This document shows positions 25,549-34,247 of a DNA stretch of 64,000 bases, in pieces (the stretch's first letter is position 1; each line of letters begins with the position of its first letter). Position numbers and translations under genes: made by a program. The stretch spans positions 124,001 through 188,000 of the forward strand of contig JAPLNI010000051.1 in the NCBI GenBank assembly GCA_026692865.1. Reading direction: 5' to 3'. Below the pieces are notes generated by a model. It worked only from the letters and a program-made list of their open reading frames with translations. It had not been told where the DNA came from and ran no database searches. This stretch comes from Planctomycetota bacterium (GTDB taxonomy: Bacteria > Planctomycetota > Planctomycetia > Pirellulales > Pirellulaceae).

Positions 25549-26015
25549 GTGAGCTTACTGACGACATGAAGGCGAAGATTCGCGAGCACTTCGGTCACTA
25601 TCCGACGAAGCAAGCGATAACATTGCCGGCACTCCACATGGTGCAAGACGCGAAGCGTTGCGTGTCGAACAAAGCGATTGAAGAGATCGCAGACATGCTT
25701 GAGTTGGCTCCATCGCAAATCAACGACACGCTTTCGTTCTATGGTTACTTTCGTACCGAGGATGCTCCGACGGGTGAAAAGCGAGTTTGGATTTGTAGGT
25801 CTCTCCCTTGCATGCTTCGCGGTGGTGAAGAGCTGCTTGCCGAGCTATGCGAACGATGGGGCATTCAGCCGGGACAAACAACTGCCGATGGCAAAGTGAC
25901 GCTTGAGTTGGCAGAATGCTTGGGAGCTTGTGATGGTGCTCCGTGCATGTTGCTGGGCGATGAATTGTCGCTGCGAATGACTGCCGATTCGGTTGAAGAA
26001 CACGTGAAAGGTTAA
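25545..26015 (+). CDS. nuoE: NADH-quinone oxidoreductase subunit E
   Basis: The 156-residue 24-kDa subunit has a thioredoxin-like fold that binds the [2Fe-2S] cluster N1a. The ligand pattern is seen as ICRSLPCMLRG (C-x4-C) and ECLGACDGAPC (C-x3-C). ATG 25545 overlaps the nuoD stop by four bases; a longer frame back to 25479 lies within nuoD and is ignored. It works with NuoF and NuoG in the NADH dehydrogenase module. Confidence 0.93.
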   Translation: MSELTDDMKAKIREHFGHYPTKQAITLPALHMVQDAKRCVSNKAIEEIADMLELAPSQINDTLSFYGYFRTEDAPTGEKRVWICRSLPCMLRGGEELLAELCERWGIQPGQTTADGKVTLELAECLGACDGAPCMLLGDELSLRMTADSVEEHVKG

Positions 26016-26023
26016 TTGTTGCT

Positions 26024-27358
26024 ATGACAAACGCTTCGTTTGAACCAGTATTGCTCGCGCGAATTAACAAGCCTGATAGCGCATCGCTTGCGTCTTATAA
26101 AGCGGACGGTGGGTACGCTGGGTTGCGTAAAGCACTCGACATGACTCAGGCTCAAGTAATCGATCTGGTGAAAGCATCAGGGCTGCGCGGACGCGGTGGA
26201 GCTGGATTTCCTACCGGGATGAAATGGTCATTTCTGCCACAAAACATCACCGGCCCGATTTACATGTGCATCAACGGTGACGAGAGCGAACCCGGCACTT
26301 TTAATAACCGCATTTTGATCGAGGAAGATCCCCATCAAGTTCTCGAAGGAATTGTGATTGGTTGCTACGCGACGCGTGCAACGACTGCCTACTTTTATCT
26401 TCGATACGAATACGGTCACTGCTATCGAACACTTCAAAAAGCAGTCGATGAAATGTATGCCGCCGGGCTTCTCGGAAAGAACATTCTCGGGAGTAATTAC
26501 AGCCTTGATATCCACTTGCATCGTGGTGCTTGTGCTTACATTTGCGGCGAAGAGACCGGGTTGATCGAAAGCTTAGAAGGCAAGCGAGCTTGGCCTCGGA
26601 TCAAGCCACCATTTCCCGCTGTGGAAGGTGCTTTCCGCCGACCGACCGTGGTCAACAATGTCGAGACCATGGCTTGTGTTACGCACATCGTCAATCGCGG
26701 TGCTGAATGGTTTCAATCGATGGGTATCGCTAAGGATCCAAACAATCCACGAGACGCTGGTTCATATGGTCCCAAGTTGTATTGCATTTCCGGTCACGTA
26801 AATAAACCTGGCTTGGTGGAATTGCCGCTGGGTGTTACTGCTCGTGAATTGATCGATAAACATGCTGGCGGTGTTTGGAAGGGTCGCAAGGCGAAGGCTG
26901 TGGTTCCTGGTGGAATTTCGATGGGGTTCATGTCCGAAGCCGAGCTTGATACGCCTCTCGATTTTGCAGGTCCTGGTCGTGTTGGATGCTTGGGACTTGG
27001 TACGGCAGCAGTGATTGTTATTGATGATCATACGAGCATGGTTGATGTGCTGTATAACGCTTGTCGATTCTTTGCACATGAATCATGCGGCCAATGTACG
27101 CCTTGTCGCGAAGGTACAGCCTGGTCGACGAAAATTTTGGAACGAATCCGCTCTGGAAACGGCAAGCTGAGTGACATCGATTTGTTACTTGAGATATCTT
27201 CTTCCATCGGGACAATTCCCGGTACAACAATTTGCGGCTTGGCAGATGGAGCCGCATGGCCGATCAAGACGGCAATCGCAAAGTTTCGCCCTGAGTTGGA
27301 AGAATACATCCGGTCTGGTCGGAAGAGTGCAGCCCCACAACTGGTAGGAGCCCATTAA
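26024..27358 (+). CDS. nuoF: NADH-quinone oxidoreductase subunit F
   Basis: The 444-residue subunit holds FMN, the NADH site and cluster N3. The glycine-rich GLRGRGGAGFPTGMKW (nucleotide binding), GDESEPGTFNNR (FMN) and ICGEETGLIESLEG segments are present. The [4Fe-4S] ligands are Cys355, Cys358 and Cys361 in ESCGQCTPCREG plus Cys404 in TICGLADG. It follows nuoE after eight bases and precedes nuoG by two. Confidence 0.96.
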   Translation: MTNASFEPVLLARINKPDSASLASYKADGGYAGLRKALDMTQAQVIDLVKASGLRGRGGAGFPTGMKWSFLPQNITGPIYMCINGDESEPGTFNNRILIEEDPHQVLEGIVIGCYATRATTAYFYLRYEYGHCYRTLQKAVDEMYAAGLLGKNILGSNYSLDIHLHRGACAYICGEETGLIESLEGKRAWPRIKPPFPAVEGAFRRPTVVNNVETMACVTHIVNRGAEWFQSMGIAKDPNNPRDAGSYGPKLYCISGHVNKPGLVELPLGVTARELIDKHAGGVWKGRKAKAVVPGGISMGFMSEAELDTPLDFAGPGRVGCLGLGTAAVIVIDDHTSMVDVLYNACRFFAHESCGQCTPCREGTAWSTKILERIRSGNGKLSDIDLLLEISSSIGTIPGTTICGLADGAAWPIKTAIAKFRPELEEYIRSGRKSAAPQLVGAH

Positions 27359-27360
27359 AC

Positions 27361-29106
27361 GTGTCGACTGTTTTTGTAAACGACATCGAAGTCGAAGTTG
27401 GTCCGAGGGATAACTTGATCCAAGCGGCTCGCGCTGCGGGTGTAGAGATTCCTCACTATTGTTGGCACGAAGCGTTGTCGGTAGTTGCCTCGTGTCGGAT
27501 GTGCTTGGTCGAAGTCGGCGAAAAGAAGCCTGACGGCACGATCGCGATGGGGCCAAAATTGGTCCCTGCATGTCAAACTCCGGCGAAGCCTGGGACGGTT
27601 GTTAAGACCGAAACTGCCAAAGTGAAAACCGGGCAACAGATGACGCTTGAATTTCTTTTGCTTAATCACCCGCTGGATTGCTCGATTTGCGATCAAGCTG
27701 GCGAGTGCTATTTGCAGGACTACACCTATAAGTTCGGTAAGGCACAGAGTCGGTTAAACGAGCCGAAGGTTCAGCGTTTAGATAAATATCACATTGGTGA
27801 GCAGATAGCATTGTTTACTGATAGATGCGTCATGTGTACGCGTTGTGTTCGATTCACACGTGAAATTAGTGGCACTGCGGAGCTTCAAGTAGTCGCGCGG
27901 GGAAGCGTGGAAGAGATCGATGTGTTTCCAAACAAACCTTGCAACAACAAGCTCGCTGGAAACGTTGTTGATTTATGCCCTGTTGGAGCACTTTGTAGCA
28001 AAGACTTCCTCTACAAAAAGCGGGTTTGGTGGCTGAAAAGTCAGAAGAGCGTGTGTGCAGGTTGTTCGACCGGATGCAGCATTGAAGTCGATCAGAACGA
28101 AGACCATGTGTATCGCCTAAGACCTCGAGCTAATCCATTAGCGCAAGGCCACTTCATGTGCGATGAGGGACGCTTCGGGTTCAAGTATGTTCAAAGCACT
28201 AATCGACTGAGCGGTCCAACTTCCAAGTCGATTGCCACAGTGGGTGTGGCCGCCAGTGCTGTAACGAAATTTAATGGGAATGTCGCTGGTAAATTGTTCC
28301 AGCCAGCAGATCTAGCGGTAGTGGACCATTGGCCTGCTGCAATTCAAGAGGCCCGCGAGAAGATCAAAGCTGCCGTGGACTCCAGCGCGAGTTCCTTTGC
28401 TGCTGTGTTCTCACCAATGATGTCGGTCGAAGAAGCGTATCTCCTTGCTAGTTATTTGAAGGGGCTCAATCGCAATGTGAAATTGCTGATGGGTCCAGTG
28501 CCCGTCGTCGGCGAAGATGATTGTTATCCAAAGAACGTAAACGGTTCTGCTCCAACTGCCGAGAAAACCAAGTTCACCATTCGGGCCGAAAAGTGCCCTA
28601 ATCGCTTGGGTGTAGAGAAGGTCTTGAAGCACTTCCAAGGTGCCCTTGTTCCGATCGAAGACGCAATTCAGGGTGCTCACGGAATACAAGCTTGGTATTT
28701 TGTTGGTGGGTATGCCACGCCTGATGATTCGATCGGTTGGGTGTCGCCGTCAATTGCGAAGGCCACGGAGCCGGCCAAGTTGTTGATCGTTCAGGATATA
28801 TTTCCTTCTGTTTTGTCGAAGCGAGCTGACATCGTCTTCGCTGGTGCGGCATTCACCGAGCGGGACGGAACATTCATCAATCACAGTGGGCTCGCACAAG
28901 CTTTCCGAGCTGCAACACGGCCTCCGCAGGCGAGCCGTGCAGACGGACGCATATTGAATGAGCTTTGCTTGAGACAAGGTCTTTACAATACAGAATTCTT
29001 GCGAAAAGAGATCGCGAGCAAAATCCCTAGTCTCGAGTCGTTGAGCGTTGGTGATCTCGGCGTTCATGGAGTTGAACTGCATCAGTTGGTAGGAGCCCAC
29101 TTATGA
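27361..29106 (+). CDS. nuoG: NADH-quinone oxidoreductase subunit G (short form)
   Basis: The 581-residue subunit relays electrons through several clusters. Seen in order: an N-terminal [2Fe-2S] ferredoxin domain (HYCWHE, SCRMCLVE, PACQTP), the His/Cys cluster motif (HPLDCSICDQAGEC), the CVMCTRCVRF motif and a distal NVVDLCPVGAL Cys. It also has the extra N7 site C-x2-C-x3-C-x27-C starting VCAGCSTGC, found only in some bacteria. The C-terminal molybdopterin-type domain is reduced: NuoG is often 680-900 residues. The start is GTG 27361; the stop overlaps nuoH by four bases. Confidence 0.93.
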   Translation: MSTVFVNDIEVEVGPRDNLIQAARAAGVEIPHYCWHEALSVVASCRMCLVEVGEKKPDGTIAMGPKLVPACQTPAKPGTVVKTETAKVKTGQQMTLEFLLLNHPLDCSICDQAGECYLQDYTYKFGKAQSRLNEPKVQRLDKYHIGEQIALFTDRCVMCTRCVRFTREISGTAELQVVARGSVEEIDVFPNKPCNNKLAGNVVDLCPVGALCSKDFLYKKRVWWLKSQKSVCAGCSTGCSIEVDQNEDHVYRLRPRANPLAQGHFMCDEGRFGFKYVQSTNRLSGPTSKSIATVGVAASAVTKFNGNVAGKLFQPADLAVVDHWPAAIQEAREKIKAAVDSSASSFAAVFSPMMSVEEAYLLASYLKGLNRNVKLLMGPVPVVGEDDCYPKNVNGSAPTAEKTKFTIRAEKCPNRLGVEKVLKHFQGALVPIEDAIQGAHGIQAWYFVGGYATPDDSIGWVSPSIAKATEPAKLLIVQDIFPSVLSKRADIVFAGAAFTERDGTFINHSGLAQAFRAATRPPQASRADGRILNELCLRQGLYNTEFLRKEIASKIPSLESLSVGDLGVHGVELHQLVGAHL

Positions 29107-30257
29107 ACTGGTACGAAATCTGGGCAGAGCTTTGGCCCACGTTGATTGCTATCGGGATTATCTTGGCGGTGGTTCCGGTTGTTGGTTTGTATGCGACTTT
29201 CGTCGAACGTAAATTAGCAGCTGCGGTACAGGACCGTCTTGGGCCTAATCGTGTCGGACCTTTTGGGTTGTTCCAAGCGATTGCTGATGGGATCAAGATT
29301 TTCTTGAAAGAGCAAATCATTCCGTCACACGTGCATACTTTCATTTACATGCTTGCACCCTGCATCAGTCTCATGACAGCTATGTTTGCATTAGCGGTGC
29401 TGCCTTATGGTCCGACTCCAGTCAACTACTTTGGCGGTTTACGTTTTATTGTAATGCCTGGCTTGGATATCAGTTTGTTGATTATGTTTGCGATCAGCAG
29501 CCTTTCTGCTTACGGAATCATCTTGGGTGGGTGGGCTTCGAACAACAAGTACTCTCTATATGGTGCAATCCGATCTTGCGCTCAATTTATTAGCTACGAA
29601 ATCCCAATGGGACTATCAGTTATCGGCGTGATTTTGGTTGCCGGTTCAATGAACATTGAGACTATTGTGGCAAGTCAAGGCTCTGGTGATGGAATCAGTG
29701 GTTGGAATCTGTGGTGGCAACCCTTAGCGTTAATTATCTTCTTCACGAGCGCTCTAGCTGAGACGAATCGACTTCCATTTGACTTGCCCGAATGCGAGCA
29801 AGAACTTGTTGGCGGCTTTCACACTGAGTACGGTGGGATTAAGTTCGTGTTGTTCTTCTTGGCTGAGTACACGCACGTCGTAACTGTCAGCTTTCTAACA
29901 ACCTTGCTTTTCTTTGGTGGATGGCACTTCCCAGGAGTTCCGTCGGAAGTGACTGCTTCGTACGGAATACTGGCATTACAGATGCTAGTCTTATTAGTGA
30001 AAGTTTGCGGTGTGGTTTGCTTTATCATGCTACTGCGATGGGCGTTGCCTAGATTTCGATTCGACCAATTGATGGGGTTGGCTTGGAAGGGATTGATTCC
30101 GCTCGCTATGCTCAACCTCGTTTTTCTAGCTGTGTTCGAAAGTCTGGGATGGCACCGGTGGCCTTTGGCTGTGTTGTCCGTGCTGTTGTTTGTTGCGGCT
30201 GGATATTGGAGTGCTTGGCAATCGCAATCATTCGTTCGGAAAGCTTCGGTTACATAA
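29103..30257 (+). CDS. nuoH: NADH-quinone oxidoreductase subunit H
   Basis: The 384-residue membrane subunit, with about eight helices, links the quinone cavity to the proton channels. Family landmarks are VERKLAAAVQDRLGPNRVGP after the first helix, the ADGIKIFLKE loop, AETNRLPFDLPECEQELVGG and HTEYGGIKF with its acidic residues on the cytoplasmic loop. It overlaps nuoG by four bases; nuoI follows after 71. Confidence 0.95.
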   Translation: MNWYEIWAELWPTLIAIGIILAVVPVVGLYATFVERKLAAAVQDRLGPNRVGPFGLFQAIADGIKIFLKEQIIPSHVHTFIYMLAPCISLMTAMFALAVLPYGPTPVNYFGGLRFIVMPGLDISLLIMFAISSLSAYGIILGGWASNNKYSLYGAIRSCAQFISYEIPMGLSVIGVILVAGSMNIETIVASQGSGDGISGWNLWWQPLALIIFFTSALAETNRLPFDLPECEQELVGGFHTEYGGIKFVLFFLAEYTHVVTVSFLTTLLFFGGWHFPGVPSEVTASYGILALQMLVLLVKVCGVVCFIMLLRWALPRFRFDQLMGLAWKGLIPLAMLNLVFLAVFESLGWHRWPLAVLSVLLFVAAGYWSAWQSQSFVRKASVT

Positions 30258-30328
30258 GCCGCATTTGTATAGAACATTGCGTTGACGCATAGCGAGTTGA
30301 AATCGCATTAACAGTTTGGTGAATAGTT

Positions 30329-30979
30329 ATGAGTACTGCTGAGACACCTGTCGCACAGGTTGAAAAGAAGCAAAAAAAGAAAACAGTCCAGTGGGGAGAC
30401 GACCCTAAGATTGGCTTCGTTGAAGCTTTGTATCTTCCGGCAATTGCTGGCGGAATTGCGACTGCTTTGAAGCACGCTTTTTTTAAGAAGCGATCAACGG
30501 CACAGTATCCAGAGCAAAAGCCAGAGATGCCGCCCAACTATCGCGGCGTGCATCGTTTGAATCGTGACGAAGAGGGACGTGTAAAGTGCGTCGCCTGTTA
30601 CATGTGCCAGACAGCTTGCCCTGCCAATTGCATTGAGATCATTGCAGCACCTGCACCACAAGACGATCCGAAGTGGGCCAATCGCGACAAGTTCCCCGCT
30701 ACCTTTACGATTGACGAGTTGCGGTGTATTTATTGTGGCATGTGCGAAGAAGCATGTCCGGTGGATGCGATTGAACTCACAAGCATCTACGATCTTACCG
30801 GGATGAGTCGGCAGGAGATGATTTTCGATAAGGAAAAGCTCTTATCCGTATTTGATGAAACATCCAAGGCTGGTCTTGATCCAGTAAGAACAAATCGAGG
30901 CGCACTGGGTCCAGCTTCGGAGAAGTCAATGCAATCAACTGACTCGCCTCCACCACCTGGTCGCGGTAAACACGGTTAG
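30329..30979 (+). CDS. nuoI: NADH-quinone oxidoreductase subunit I
   Basis: The 216-residue ferredoxin-like subunit holds clusters N6a and N6b through two C-x2-C-x2-C-x3-C motifs: CVACYMCQTACPANC and CIYCGMCEEACP. Its first 25 residues are Lys/Gln-rich and longer than in typical NuoI, and the C-terminal 40 residues are a polar tail. It contacts NuoB and NuoH at the base of the peripheral arm. Confidence 0.95.
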   Translation: MSTAETPVAQVEKKQKKKTVQWGDDPKIGFVEALYLPAIAGGIATALKHAFFKKRSTAQYPEQKPEMPPNYRGVHRLNRDEEGRVKCVACYMCQTACPANCIEIIAAPAPQDDPKWANRDKFPATFTIDELRCIYCGMCEEACPVDAIELTSIYDLTGMSRQEMIFDKEKLLSVFDETSKAGLDPVRTNRGALGPASEKSMQSTDSPPPPGRGKHG

Positions 30980-31039
30980 AAAAGCGACGCACAATAACTG
31001 ATCGCTTGAGAACCAAAGTACCTAAGGAATTTAGATAAA

Positions 31040-31813
31040 GTGGATTTATCCAAAGTTAATTATCTCACACAGTGCGTGAATGTCATTGCACAATCCGATC
31101 TGGATAAGCTAGGAGTTCCTAATTGGAGCCTCATGGCATTTTTTTGCATCGCATTGGCTGGCTTTGGTTACTATTGCCTTCAATACGGAGTAGTAAAATC
31201 TAATGCGATGATAACTGTTGGCGTCGTTGCGTTGCTCGCATCTGGCTTGCTCATCGCGGTCACTCAAAATCCATCGTTAGAGTTGTATGTCTTCTATGCT
31301 TTTGCAGGGCTTGCAACCGCAGGCGGCGTTGCGTTTTTAACTGCGAGGCAACCCGTGTATTCGGCACTTGGGTTTGCGACCGCAATTCTTTCAGGGACGG
31401 GCGTTTTATTTATGGAGTCGGCTCACTTCGTAGCGGCCGCTACCATGATCGTTTACGCAGGTGCAACGATTATCATCTTCTTGTTTGTTCTGATGTTCGC
31501 TCAACAAGGCGATCTCACAACTTATGATGTGAAGTTAAACAATCCAGCGATCGCAACCGTAATCGGTGCGATTTTGCTTGGGACAATTGTTATGTGTGTT
31601 CAGGCTGTTCCAGAGTCTGATGCGATCGCTGGGAATGCGGCAACTGCTAGGCCATTGAGTCAAAGTGGTGAAGCCGAACCTAGCGGTACAGCACGACTCG
31701 GTCGATCGATGTTTACAGAGTATCTTTTCATGGTCGAACTCGCAGGAACGCTCCTGCTAGTAGCAACGATCGGTTCAATCGCTGTCGCTCAACGAAGTCT
31801 CGAGGCGGAATAG
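31040..31813 (+). CDS. nuoJ: NADH-quinone oxidoreductase subunit J
   Basis: The 257-residue membrane subunit has five hydrophobic helices. The third helix region reads AATMIVYAGATIIIFLFVLM, matching the pi-bulge-containing helix of NuoJ. It has a N-terminal extension of about 30 residues compared with usual NuoJ (around 170-200) and a polar Ser/Glu-rich loop before its last helix. It starts at GTG 31040; its final base is the first base of the nuoK start. Confidence 0.93.
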   Translation: MDLSKVNYLTQCVNVIAQSDLDKLGVPNWSLMAFFCIALAGFGYYCLQYGVVKSNAMITVGVVALLASGLLIAVTQNPSLELYVFYAFAGLATAGGVAFLTARQPVYSALGFATAILSGTGVLFMESAHFVAAATMIVYAGATIIIFLFVLMFAQQGDLTTYDVKLNNPAIATVIGAILLGTIVMCVQAVPESDAIAGNAATARPLSQSGEAEPSGTARLGRSMFTEYLFMVELAGTLLLVATIGSIAVAQRSLEAE

Positions 31814-31905
31814 TGACTCAAGAAACAACTCACCTAATCTATTTCGGTAGCGCGATTTTCACGCTGGGGATGATTGGATTCCTAACGCGAAGATCGATGA
31901 TATGC
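31813..31905 (+). pseudogene. nuoK: N-terminal fragment of nuoK, out of frame with the rest
   Basis: From GTG 31813 (sharing one base with the nuoJ stop TAG) the frame encodes LIYFGSAIFTLGMIGFLTRR and then SMI, which is helix 1 of NuoK and the loop after it. The frame then leaves the family pattern and stops at 31987-31989. The rest of NuoK continues in a frame reached by stepping back one base near 31902. The position, directly coupled to nuoJ, shows this is the true start of the gene. Confidence 0.7.
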
Positions 31906-32273
31906 TCGCCGGGGTCAGCATCAACTTGGTTGCGTTTTCGAAACAGCATCATAATTATCAGGGACAAGTTCTCGCGATTATCATCCTGACGGTTGCCGCA
32001 TGCGAAGCAGCGATCGCTCTTGCGTTAATCGTGTCGCTATCACGCCGTAAATCCACATTGGATATACAGGCTTGGTCGGAATTGAATGAGGTTCCGATGA
32101 GAACCGCTGAGGTGCCTGTCGTAATGGTCGATCAAGTCAGACACTATCCTAAGTTGACTCCGGCAGGCTTGGAGCCTTCATTGACGCCGTCTCCTGTGGA
32201 GTTGGGATACGAAAACTGGAACGAATTAGGCGAGAATACTGATACGCCAATGGAGAAGACACAGAATGCTTGA
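31902..32273 (+). CDS. nuoK: NADH-quinone oxidoreductase subunit K, C-terminal part (frameshifted gene)
   Basis: The 123-residue frame encodes the second half of NuoK: the end of helix 2 (MLAGVSINLVAFS), helix 3 with the conserved buried Glu (VAACEAAIALALIV, Glu35 of this frame) and a polar tail with KLTPAGLEP, which I recall as common in planctomycete NuoK. Helix 1 lies upstream in another frame (31813-31905). Compared with the family (RRN-I-VMFL-x2-E-MML), about seven or eight residues including the helix-2 glutamate are missing. This is either a real disabling deletion or a sequence error. ATG 31902 itself is not expected to be the natural start. It overlaps nuoL by eight bases. Confidence 0.75.
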   Translation: MLAGVSINLVAFSKQHHNYQGQVLAIIILTVAACEAAIALALIVSLSRRKSTLDIQAWSELNEVPMRTAEVPVVMVDQVRHYPKLTPAGLEPSLTPSPVELGYENWNELGENTDTPMEKTQNA

Positions 32274-34230
32274 GATGCTCGCCTGGGCTATTCCCGTGGC
32301 GCCGTTGGTTGGGTGCCTTGTTTGTACGATCCTTGCGTTTCAGGGAGATCGTGATTGGGCTCATTGGCCAGCCGTTATGGCGTTGGCTGTATCGGCTATT
32401 TGCACCCTTGCATTGGTCGCAACATTCAGTGATGAATCTGGAGCGGCAGTTGTACACGGTTATACGTGGCTCGACATTGGCTCGCTGCGACTGGACGTTT
32501 CACTTCGATTAGATTCGCTCTGCCTTACGCTACTTTCGGTTGTGACTGTCGTAAGTTGTTTAGTTGCGATTTACTCGCGAGAGTACATGCGTGGCGATCC
32601 CGGTTATGCCAGATTTTTTGCTGTTTTCAGCGGCTTCGTCTTTTGCATGACGATGCTTGTAATGGCGAATAACTTGCTTCTGCTTTACGCATTTTGGGAA
32701 GGCGTGGGAACCTGTAGCTACTTGTTGATTGGCTATTACTATCGCAAACCATCGGCAGCCAAGGCGGCGGTCAAAGCATTCTTGGTCAATCGCGTCGCGG
32801 ATTGCGGATTCCTTCTCGGGATCTTGTTGCTTTCGTATGCGATAGGACAAACAACCGTTGGAGCGGGTGCATCTGTCGTGGGTCGATTGGATTTCGCGAC
32901 GATCTTCGCTTCCTCTCAAGAGTTGTTCAATAAGTTCCCTGAGCTAGTTGGTTGGATTGCGTTCTTGTTAGTTATCGGTGCGATCGGCAAGTCGGCTCAG
33001 TTTCCACTTCACGTGTGGTTACCAGACGCCATGGAAGGTCCGACGCCCGTTAGCGCTCTTATTCACGCGGCGACGATGGTTACGGCAGGTGTCTACTTGA
33101 TGGCAAGGATGGCTCCGTTGATGGTCTACGCACCGGATGTTTTAGTGACACTTGCTTGGCTTGGAGCAATCACTTCCATCGCTGCGGCTGTAATGGCAAT
33201 GTTCCAATATGACTTGAAGCGGGTGCTGGCTTATTCGACTGCAAGCCAACTTGGCTATCTGTTCATGGCGTTGGGTTGCATTGCAGTTCCGGACATGATG
33301 ACGATCGCTGTTATGGCGGCAATGTTTCACTTGTTTACGCACGCTTTCTTCAAGGCCTTGCTGTTCTTGTCTGCCGGTAACGTGATGCATGCCATGGGAG
33401 ACGTCATCGACATGCGTTACTTCTCGGGGCTACGTAAGATTTTGCCAAAGACAAATATTTTGTTTGGGATTGGTGCGGCAGCCTTGGCGGGTTTACCACC
33501 TTTCGCAGCGTTCTTCAGCAAGGATACAATTCTCAGTCTCTTGTCAGATGCGAGCGCCGACACGGATTACGGCGGGCACTTTACAGGACTGATGGTCGTT
33601 GGATTTTTGACGGCATTTTTGACTGCGATTTACACCTCGAAGACATACTTCCATACTTTTTGGGGTAAGGAAGTTACTCCGCCGGAAGCCGGTGATCATC
33701 CACACGAAGCGACGACAATTATGTTGCTGCCAATGGTAATTCTAGCGGTTGGTGCAATTCTCGCTGGGCTCGCACTTGGACCGACCGGTTGGATTTTGCA
33801 CTACATTGCAAAGACTCCGGGAATGGACGCTCTACACGGTGAGCATCATGAAGCGATGTGGGTATTGGTGACATCTACACTTGTTGCCCTGATCGGCGTT
33901 GGTATCGGATACAAACTTGCCCAAGCTTCAACAGCGAATTCCAAGGCCGTTTCGAATGATTTCGTTACAGCGATTGGCGATTTCGGCAGGAATCGTTTGT
34001 ACATCGACTCGATCTATCAAGCCTTGATAGTGACACCTTCTGAGTGGTTTGCAAAATGGTTAGGTTGGTTCGACGAAACCGTTGTCGATGGCTTAACACA
34101 ATTGATTGGTCAGTTACCTGGTTTTGTCGGTTTATTGCTGAAGCGATTCCAGACGGGCATGGTGTCGTCTTACGCGATGGTGACTGCTTGCGGGATAGCG
34201 GCATTGGCTCTTTGGATTGCGACGCAATAG
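32266..34230 (+). CDS. nuoL: NADH-quinone oxidoreductase subunit L
   Basis: The 654-residue antiporter-like subunit has about 14-16 membrane helices and the long lateral helix. Family landmarks include NNLLLLYAFWEGVGTCSYLL, the KSAQFPLHVWLPDAMEGPTP loop and VSALIHAATMVTAGVYLMAR, with the Glu and Lys/His residues of the proton path. The C-terminal lateral-helix and anchor helix end at ALWIATQ. It overlaps the end of nuoK by eight bases. Confidence 0.95.
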   Translation: MLEMLAWAIPVAPLVGCLVCTILAFQGDRDWAHWPAVMALAVSAICTLALVATFSDESGAAVVHGYTWLDIGSLRLDVSLRLDSLCLTLLSVVTVVSCLVAIYSREYMRGDPGYARFFAVFSGFVFCMTMLVMANNLLLLYAFWEGVGTCSYLLIGYYYRKPSAAKAAVKAFLVNRVADCGFLLGILLLSYAIGQTTVGAGASVVGRLDFATIFASSQELFNKFPELVGWIAFLLVIGAIGKSAQFPLHVWLPDAMEGPTPVSALIHAATMVTAGVYLMARMAPLMVYAPDVLVTLAWLGAITSIAAAVMAMFQYDLKRVLAYSTASQLGYLFMALGCIAVPDMMTIAVMAAMFHLFTHAFFKALLFLSAGNVMHAMGDVIDMRYFSGLRKILPKTNILFGIGAAALAGLPPFAAFFSKDTILSLLSDASADTDYGGHFTGLMVVGFLTAFLTAIYTSKTYFHTFWGKEVTPPEAGDHPHEATTIMLLPMVILAVGAILAGLALGPTGWILHYIAKTPGMDALHGEHHEAMWVLVTSTLVALIGVGIGYKLAQASTANSKAVSNDFVTAIGDFGRNRLYIDSIYQALIVTPSEWFAKWLGWFDETVVDGLTQLIGQLPGFVGLLLKRFQTGMVSSYAMVTACGIAALALWIATQ

Positions 34231-34247
34231 GATATTGATTTAAAGAA

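Noticed and set aside
31902-32273. Normal, complete nuoK starting at ATG 31902
   Set aside because: It would lack helix 1, which is present upstream in another frame directly coupled to nuoJ.
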